From contig CAJXMD010000020.1 in NCBI GenBank assembly GCA_913056165.1, positions 1-39,331 of the forward strand: a stretch of DNA of 39,331 bases, read 5' to 3'. Position numbers and translations under genes: made by a program. The notes beneath the pieces were generated by a model, which was not told the origin of the DNA, ran no database searches, and worked only from the letters and a program-made list of their open reading frames with translations. The first letter of the stretch is position 1. Every line of letters starts with the position of its first letter. Below are positions 33,984 to 39,331 of this stretch, piece after piece. Source of the DNA: an uncultured Halieaceae bacterium. GTDB taxonomy: Bacteria > Pseudomonadota > Gammaproteobacteria > Pseudomonadales > Halieaceae.

Positions 33984-34871
33984 TTAGTCCTTTGACCCTC
34001 TGACATCGAGTGCATCCCGCAAACCGTCACCCAGAAAGTTCAGTGAGAACAGGGTGATGGTCAGGGCTAATCCCGGGAAAATTAGGAGCCAGGGGTATTC
34101 CTCCATCGTCTCAGCGCCATAGCTGATGAGGAGGCCCCAAGAGGTTTGCGGAGGCTGAATACCCAACCCGAGAAAGCTCAGGAAAGCTTCCAGCAGCATC
34201 ACCGAGGGGATGGTCAGGGTGGTGTACACAATAATAGGTCCCAAAGCGTTGGGTACGACATGCCGCCTGATAATGGTGACCGGTGACAGGCCGAGCGAGA
34301 CCGCCGCCTCGACAAATTCCTGTTGTCGGAGGGACTGCACCTGAGAGCGCATAATTCTCGCCATGGTGAGCCATTCGACGGCGCCGATTGCCAAAAACAG
34401 CAGCAAGACGTTGCGACCAAACACGACCATTAGCAAAACGATAAAAATCATGAAGGGCAGGGCGTAGAGAATATCGACCAATCGCATCATGACCGCATCG
34501 ACTCTTCCGCCAACATAGCCCGCTACTGCGCCCCAGCTCACCCCGATGATCAAGGCAACTCCAGTGGCGATAAAGCCAACGGCGAGGCTAACCCGGCCTC
34601 CGTACATAATCTGGGTGAGAACATCTCGACCAAAGATATCGGTGCCAAGCCAATGGGCTGCCGAGGGAGGGCTCGCGCCCAGGTCTAAATTTTGCGCCTC
34701 ATAACTATAGGGCGCGATCCAGGGCGTCAGCAGCGCAACAACGATGAAGGTAAGGAGGATGGCACCACCGCCCACTGCCATTTTGTTTTTGCTGAGTCGA
34801 ATCCAGGCGTCGTGCCAGAGACTTGAACCCTGTTCTGCGTCGGTCAGCGCTATAGAAACATCAGTAGTCAC
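33984..34871 (-). CDS. Peptide ABC importer permease, OppC/DppC-like
   Basis: This 295-residue inner-membrane subunit has a cytoplasmic N-terminal stretch, a first membrane helix at about 32-55, and then the OppC-type N-terminal region (HWLGTDIFGRDVLTQIMYGG), highly typical of the family. About five further helices follow. The ATPase-coupling EAA loop is EFVEAAVSLGLSPVTIIRRH VVPNA (about 180-204). It ends LNFLGDGLRDALDVRGSKD, another OppC hallmark. Its ATG overlaps the OppB-like stop by four bases (ATGA), so these genes are tightly coupled. Confidence 0.93.
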   Translation of the reverse strand: MTTDVSIALTDAEQGSSLWHDAWIRLSKNKMAVGGGAILLTFIVVALLTPWIAPYSYEAQNLDLGASPPSAAHWLGTDIFGRDVLTQIMYGGRVSLAVGFIATGVALIIGVSWGAVAGYVGGRVDAVMMRLVDILYALPFMIFIVLLMVVFGRNVLLLFLAIGAVEWLTMARIMRSQVQSLRQQEFVEAAVSLGLSPVTIIRRHVVPNALGPIIVYTTLTIPSVMLLEAFLSFLGLGIQPPQTSWGLLISYGAETMEEYPWLLIFPGLALTITLFSLNFLGDGLRDALDVRGSKD

Positions 34872-35806
34872 TGGCTTCCCCCCTTGAACTGGGCTCGCAA
34901 ACGGGGGTTTAGCCAGGCGGCAGTGATGTCGCTAACCAAATTGAAAAATACGATGAGTGTGGACAAGAAGACCGTGGTGCCAAGGATCATGGTGTAGTCG
35001 CGGTTGAAGGCAGCCTGAACATAAAAGCGGCCAAGTCCCGGTATCTGAAAAATGGTCTCAACGACAAAAGAGCCTGCGAGTAAGCCTGCAAAGGCAGGGC
35101 CGAGAAAGGCTATGACAGGGATCAATCCGCCGCGAAGTGCATGCCTCGTGACCACCTGCCACTCGGGCAGTCCTTTTGCGCGGGCGGTACGAATGTAATC
35201 CTGTGACAAGATTTCGAGCATGCCGGCGCGAGACAGCCTTGCAATGTAGGCGGCATAGGCTGAGCCAAGGGTGATGGATGGCAGAATCTTATCACCCGGT
35301 ATATCGCCCCAACCGGTGATTGGCAGCCAGTCGAGCCAGATGCCAAAGACCAGCACGAGCAAAGGTCCAAGCAGGAACGAGGGCATACAGATGCCAATCA
35401 TCGCCAGACTCATGGGAACGTAGTCCTGTGCTGTGTTGGGCCTTAGAGAGGCGAACACGCCAGCGCTGACACCGATGCACAGGGCAATAAGCAGGGCATA
35501 AAGCCCCAGCTCTGCAGTCACCGGTAACCCGGAAAACAGAATTTCATTGACGCTGCGACCCGGGTATTTGAAGGAGGGGCCGAGGTCTCCCTGAGCGAGA
35601 TCGCTGAGGTAGGCAAAATATTGCTCATGCAACGGCAAATCGAGCTTGTACTGAGCCTCCAAAGCTTTCTTCACCTCTGGGATAACCACTTTTTCCTGGT
35701 CGAAGGGGCCGCCTGGGGCTGAGCGAACCAAGAAAAACGTGGCGGTGATTACGACAAAAATGACGGGAAGAGCCTGAAGAATCCGGATCAACATGAAGCG
35801 CAGCAT
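34868..35806 (-). CDS. Peptide ABC importer permease, OppB/DppB-like
   Basis: This 312-residue inner-membrane subunit has a first helix at about 8-28 (LQALPVIFVVITATFFLVRS), then APGGPFD, the OppB-type start of the periplasmic loop. Five more helices follow. The EAA loop is YIRTARAKGLPEWQVVTRHA with ALRGGLIPVI. The end, NLVSDITAAWLNPRLR, matches the family. The start ATG overlaps the binding-protein TAA stop by one base (TAATG). Length agrees with OppB (306) and DppB (339). Confidence 0.93.
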   Translation of the reverse strand: MLRFMLIRILQALPVIFVVITATFFLVRSAPGGPFDQEKVVIPEVKKALEAQYKLDLPLHEQYFAYLSDLAQGDLGPSFKYPGRSVNEILFSGLPVTAELGLYALLIALCIGVSAGVFASLRPNTAQDYVPMSLAMIGICMPSFLLGPLLVLVFGIWLDWLPITGWGDIPGDKILPSITLGSAYAAYIARLSRAGMLEILSQDYIRTARAKGLPEWQVVTRHALRGGLIPVIAFLGPAFAGLLAGSFVVETIFQIPGLGRFYVQAAFNRDYTMILGTTVFLSTLIVFFNLVSDITAAWLNPRLRAQFKGGSQ

Positions 35807-37464
35807 TACTGTGTACTCCCCTGCAGCTGTCTTCCCGGAACCAGTTGGACATATTTCAAATTCAGCGAGTCCATAAGGTTCGAATACAGCCCTTCCACGC
35901 TGGGATGGATGAGGTGCTTGCTGGTGTAGGTATAGATGGGAATGATCGGCATCTCTTCCATAAGGCGCGTTTCTGCCTCGGCAAATAATTCATAGCGCGC
36001 TTCCCGGGTCTCGGCTTTTGGCGCTCGGTACAAGATCAAGTCGTCATAGACGGGGTCGCTATAGTGTGTGTTGTTGTTGCCCCCATCGGTAATAAAAAGA
36101 TCCAAAAAGTTGTTGGCATCAACGTAGTCACCAATCCAGCCTCGTCGAGCGATCTGAAAATCGATCTGTGTCACTGAATCCAGATAAACCTTCCATTCCT
36201 GATTGGAAAGGGTTACATCAATATTGAGCTCTTTTTTCCACATCTGCTGAATAGCGACGGCAATTTTGCGATGAGCTTCTTGGGTGTTGTAGAGGATTTC
36301 GAGCCCAGGCCACCCATCGCCGTTGGGGTATCCGGCCTCGGCAAGCAGTTTTCTCGCTTGTTCGGGATCATAGTCAAAAAGTTTGGGTGGAAAATAACCT
36401 AGCGTGTCCGGGGGCGTTATTGAGTAGGCCGGTACAGCGGTTTCCTGCAACACCGTTCTGACCAGTGTTTCCCGATCCACTGCCATGGACAGGGCTTTAC
36501 GGACCCGCGCGTCATCGACGGGGGGGCGCTTGGTGTTTATCAGGTAGTAATAAGTGCCCAAATAGGGTGCCTGAACATAGGGGGTATCGGGCATGCTTCG
36601 GTAAGCTGGAATTTTGTCGAGAGGCACGACCTGTGTGTAATGCAGCTGCTCCACACGGAACATGCGCTCCTCGCTGACCACGTTTTCGGTGGGGTAAAAA
36701 ATGACCGAATTGAGAGACACCTTATCTCTGTCCCAGTAGTGCTCGCTTTTCTCGACGACAATACGGCGATTCAATGACCACTCGGACAGGGTAAACGCAC
36801 CATTGCTGACGATGTTGCCAACCCGCGTCCACGGGGTATAGCGGTCGGTCATTTCACCAAACTGCATTAGCGTCTCTGGATGCACGGCAAAGGTGCTGTA
36901 GTGATCCATCAGCTGGACAAAGTAGGGGGTGGGTGCGTTTAGAGTCACCTCGAGGGTCGTATCATCGATCGCTTTAACACCTACTTCATTGAAGTCGGTA
37001 ATCTCGCCTTTGAGATAGGCCTCTGCATTGACCACCGGGAAAAGCATGTATGAGTACTCGTTGCCGGTGCCCGGGTGTAGCGCACGGTTCCAGCTCCACA
37101 CATAATCGCTGGCTGTCACCTGTTCTCCATTAGACCATTTGGCGTCGGGATTCAGGAAAAATGTAATGACACGGCCGCCATCGCTGAATTCCCAGCGCTC
37201 CGCGACACCGGGTTCGGGCTCCACGGTCTGGGGATTTTTAACCGCAAGCCCCTCGAACAAGGCCCTGATGATGTGGTTTTCGGGAACCCCTGTCACCACA
37301 TGGGGATCGAGACCTTGGGGCTCGGCACCATTGCCATAGTGCAATACCCCATCCCGATTGCCTTGTACCACGTTGCTTTCTCCACGGCCGCAGGCGGTGA
37401 TCAGCAGGATGAGAGAGGTAAACAGGAGGGAGCGCAGTCGGCATTCCAAAAATGTGTGTAGCAC
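35806..37464 (-). CDS. Peptide ABC importer substrate-binding lipoprotein, OppA-like (SBP_bac_5)
   Basis: This 552-residue periplasmic binding protein is anchored by a lipid. The signal ends in the lipobox LLITAC with Cys25. OppA-family blocks include GAEPQGLDPHVVTGVPENHI, VITFFLNPDAKWSNGEQVTA, DYVWSWNRALHPGTGNEYSY and VRKALSMAVDRETLVRTVLQ. It keeps the general OppA order of lobes and is near OppA length (543). The start is GTG 37464 with a poor ribosome site; TTG or other codons nearby could be used. It is the first gene of the operon. A seven-C run on the coding strand (36530-36536) lies mid-gene. It binds peptides, probably of broad sequence, but this was not tested. Confidence 0.92.
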   Translation of the reverse strand: MLHTFLECRLRSLLFTSLILLITACGRGESNVVQGNRDGVLHYGNGAEPQGLDPHVVTGVPENHIIRALFEGLAVKNPQTVEPEPGVAERWEFSDGGRVITFFLNPDAKWSNGEQVTASDYVWSWNRALHPGTGNEYSYMLFPVVNAEAYLKGEITDFNEVGVKAIDDTTLEVTLNAPTPYFVQLMDHYSTFAVHPETLMQFGEMTDRYTPWTRVGNIVSNGAFTLSEWSLNRRIVVEKSEHYWDRDKVSLNSVIFYPTENVVSEERMFRVEQLHYTQVVPLDKIPAYRSMPDTPYVQAPYLGTYYYLINTKRPPVDDARVRKALSMAVDRETLVRTVLQETAVPAYSITPPDTLGYFPPKLFDYDPEQARKLLAEAGYPNGDGWPGLEILYNTQEAHRKIAVAIQQMWKKELNIDVTLSNQEWKVYLDSVTQIDFQIARRGWIGDYVDANNFLDLFITDGGNNNTHYSDPVYDDLILYRAPKAETREARYELFAEAETRLMEEMPIIPIYTYTSKHLIHPSVEGLYSNLMDSLNLKYVQLVPGRQLQGSTQ

Positions 37465-37706
37465 GCTGGGTCAGTCCGTTGATAACCAACGCACATCGTA
37501 CCTAATTTCCACGCACATGGAGAGCGGTTTTGGTGAAATTGCCGCCAGGTGACATGCTGCAATTTTTTCCTCGGGGTCTGTCTTGAAGATAGGGCTGGTT
37601 TACCAATGGGGCTCTATTAATACCAAAGCCCAAGATAGTGTTACGGCCGGAAGACCGGCTTTGATAGACTAGCGATCTCTTGCTGTTAGTCCGGAGTATG
37701 AAACCA
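37465..37706. promoter_or_regulatory. Divergent promoter region between peptide importer operon and gltX
   Basis: The 242-base gap should hold promoters for both directions. A small hairpin GCCGG-AAGA-CCGGC (37646-37659) lies about 48 bases before gltX. A weak plus-strand promoter may be TTGATA (37661-37666) with TGTTAG (37684-37689), 17 bases apart, which would leave a very short leader. No tRNA gene or T-box-like element is visible. Confidence 0.3.
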
Positions 37707-39185
37707 ATGAGCGTGCGCACCCGCGTCGCCCCGTCACCCACCGGGGACCCTCATGTTGGAACAGCGTATATGGCGTTGTTCAATCGTTGTTTTGCCCGCG
37801 CGCACGGCGGACAGTTTGTACTGCGGATAGAAGATACCGATCGGGTCCGGAGCACGCCCGAAGCAGAGCAAGCTATTCTGGATTCTCTCACTTGGCTTGG
37901 GCTCTCGTGGGATGAAGGCCCCGATATCGGCGGTCCTCATGGCCCCTATCGCCAAAGCGAGCGCGGAGACACTTACGCCGGATATGCATGGCAACTGGTG
38001 GAGGCGGGAAATGCGTTTGTTTGTTATCGCACGGCGGAAGAACTCGATGCACTGCGGCAGGCACGTCGCGAGGCAGGCAAGAGCACCGCGCTGAAACCCT
38101 CGGAACTCAAGCTGCTAGATGATGAGCAGGCACGGCGAAAAGAGCGCGGCGATCCTTTTGTCATTCGGATGATGGTCCCCGAGCAAGAGGGCGTCTGCGT
38201 TGTTGAGGACATGCTGCGAGGTCCAATCGAACTCGATTGGGGCATGGTGGATGCTCAGATCCTCCTTAAATCGGATGGTATGCCCACCTACCATCTGGCG
38301 AACGTGGTCGATGACCACTTGATGGAAATTACCCATGTCATCCGGGGAGAGGAGTGGATCAATTCTGCGCCGAAACATCAGTTGCTCTACGATTACTTCG
38401 GCTGGGAGATGCCGACCCTTTGTCATCTACCGCTTTTAAGGAATCCAGATAAGTCAAAGCTCTCTAAGCGAAAGAACCCGACGAGCATCCTGTATTACCA
38501 GCGCATGGGATATTTGCCCGAGGCGCTTTTGAATTATTTGGGTCGTATGGGATGGTCGATGCCTGATGAGCGCGAGAAGTTTACACTCGCCGAGATGGAG
38601 TCGGCGTTTGATATTCAGCGCGTATCGCTGGGGGGCCCCATCTTTGATACTGAAAAACTCAAATGGTTAAACGGGCTGTGGATTCGCGAGGATCACGATG
38701 TCGAAGCGTTGGCGACACGCTTACGTGAGTGGGCGCTCAATAAAGAAACCCTGATGAAAATTCTGCCCCATGCTCAGGGTCGTATGGAGGTGTTGTCTGA
38801 TTTCATTCCGCTGTCGGCTTATCTGTTGTCAGGTGAGGTAGCCATCAGTGAAGTGTCTTTTGCTTCTGAGTCTCAGGAAGAGACTGTGCGGCGTTTGCAG
38901 TTTGTGTTGTGGCGTTTGGAAGCGCAGCAGGATTGGGATCGAGGCGCGCTGTTTGAGTGCCTAAAATCCCTTGCGGCTAGCATGACGTTAAAACCCAAGG
39001 AGTTGTTTGCGCCTTTGTTTATTGCCATCGCAGGGAGCAACGCGGCGTACTCAATGCCTGACTCGATGGCAATTCTTGGTCCGGATATCACGCGCGCGCG
39101 TCTTCGGCACGCTATCGACATATTGGGGGGTGTGTCTAAGAAGGCCGCGAAGCGCCTGGAGAAGGAATATGCCGCCCTAGGCTGA
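37707..39185 (+). CDS. gltX: Glutamyl-tRNA synthetase
   Basis: This class I enzyme charges tRNA-Glu. From ATG 37707 (GGAG about 10 bases upstream) it has 492 residues, against 471 for E. coli GltX; ATG 37698 would place the GGAG only one base upstream. The HIGH-equivalent is [20 protein letters not shown] near the N-terminus, and the KMSKS-equivalent is [53 protein letters not shown] and [16 protein letters not shown] are further signatures. The C-terminal anticodon-binding region ends [13 protein letters not shown]. Charging specificity (Glu only or also Gln) cannot be read from the sequence. Confidence 0.95.
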   Translation: MSVRTRVAPSPTGDPHVGTAYMALFNRCFARAHGGQFVLRIEDTDRVRSTPEAEQAILDSLTWLGLSWDEGPDIGGPHGPYRQSERGDTYAGYAWQLVEAGNAFVCYRTAEELDALRQARREAGKSTALKPSELKLLDDEQARRKERGDPFVIRMMVPEQEGVCVVEDMLRGPIELDWGMVDAQILLKSDGMPTYHLANVVDDHLMEITHVIRGEEWINSAPKHQLLYDYFGWEMPTLCHLPLLRNPDKSKLSKRKNPTSILYYQRMGYLPEALLNYLGRMGWSMPDEREKFTLAEMESAFDIQRVSLGGPIFDTEKLKWLNGLWIREDHDVEALATRLREWALNKETLMKILPHAQGRMEVLSDFIPLSAYLLSGEVAISEVSFASESQEETVRRLQFVLWRLEAQQDWDRGALFECLKSLAASMTLKPKELFAPLFIAIAGSNAAYSMPDSMAILGPDITRARLRHAIDILGGVSKKAAKRLEKEYAALG

Positions 39186-39188
39186 CGA

Positions 39189-39331
39189 CTATTTTTTTCG
39201 CGTTGCCATCAGTGCGATTCCTGCCCAGAGCGTAAGCAGGGTTTCGAAGGCCAGCGCACCCCAGGTATAGGAAGTAAAGCTCGAGCTCATATCGATACCC
39301 AGAGTGCTGTTGGCCACCTGAAAACTAGAGT
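39189..39331 (-). CDS. Unrecognised membrane protein, C-terminal fragment
   Basis: An open frame enters from the right edge on the minus strand and stops with TAG at 39189-39191, giving the last 46 or so residues. It ends with one hydrophobic helix, TWGALAFETLLTLWAGIALM, followed by the basic tail ATRKK, so the C-terminus should be cytoplasmic. Upstream of it is a polar stretch (VANSTLGIDMSSSF). Its stop lies 3 bases after the end of gltX, in convergent orientation. The family cannot be named from this fragment. Confidence 0.55.
   Translation of the reverse strand, partial: SSFQVANSTLGIDMSSSFTSYTWGALAFETLLTLWAGIALMATRKK

Noticed and set aside
36530-36536. Seven-base homopolymer in the OppA-like gene
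   Set aside because: Too short to suggest phase variation by itself; the reading frame is intact.
1-39331. CRISPR arrays, tRNA/rRNA genes, insertion sequences, prophage or toxin-antitoxin genes
   Set aside because: I looked in the gaps and ORFs and saw no regular spacer-repeat array, cloverleaf sequence, transposase, integrase or paired terminal inverted repeats.

Overview
The window looks like a chromosomal stretch from a mid-GC marine-type gammaproteobacterium. The evidence is a TonB-dependent B12 receptor under a cobalamin riboswitch, full-length HrpA, bifunctional MnmC, DusA, an MlaA/VacJ protein, FadD with a MaoC hydratase, and an HsbR/HsbA-like phosphatase/STAS pair. The OM60/NOR5 (Halieaceae) lineage would fit, but that placement is inference from gene content and was not tested. 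I see no tRNA, rRNA, insertion sequence, phage gene or CRISPR array.

Layout. 1-2360 (minus): B12 uptake, with promoter, cobalamin riboswitch, BtuB-like receptor and the start of cobO/btuR. 2460-5762 (plus): a DUF501 protein, a DAHP synthase and an MscS-type channel, closely spaced. 5805-7043 (minus): a DUF481 outer-membrane protein. 7253-8980 (plus): an SLC13-type anion permease with RCK_C domains. 9017-9703 (minus): a lipoprotein carrying a GspG (pseudopilin)-like C-terminal domain. 9704-10145: a long non-coding gap with a terminator-like hairpin and a leader stem-loop. 10146-11055 (plus): a Sec-exported small protein with a double-glycine leader motif, coupled to a membrane-anchored periplasmic C39 cysteine peptidase. 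11077-17102 (minus): a PreP-like M16 metalloprotease, a glutaminyl cyclase and MnmC.

17214-18190: an unrecognised protein and a convergent, overlapping MaoC hydratase. 18365-23835 (plus): FadD and HrpA. 23988-26396 (plus): MlaA, then a degenerate-receiver PP2C phosphatase and a STAS protein. 26393-28412 (minus): transaldolase and DusA. 28511-31339 (plus): an outer-membrane barrel protein and a Tat-exported PhoD phosphatase. 31574-32347 (plus): an SDR oxidoreductase preceded by a degenerate ~13-bp repeat array. 32386-37464 (minus): a four-gene peptide ABC importer operon. 37707-39185 (plus): gltX. The right edge holds the C-terminus of an unrecognised membrane protein on the minus strand.

How the genes work together. 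The clearest functional units are B12 salvage, fatty-acid/acyl-CoA metabolism (FadD with the MaoC hydratase), envelope lipid handling next to a partner-switch module, and the peptide importer. The most unusual unit is the small double-glycine protein with its periplasmic C39 peptidase. It has no ABC exporter beside it, so export by Sec followed by periplasmic cleavage is the best reading. That is inferred, not demonstrated.
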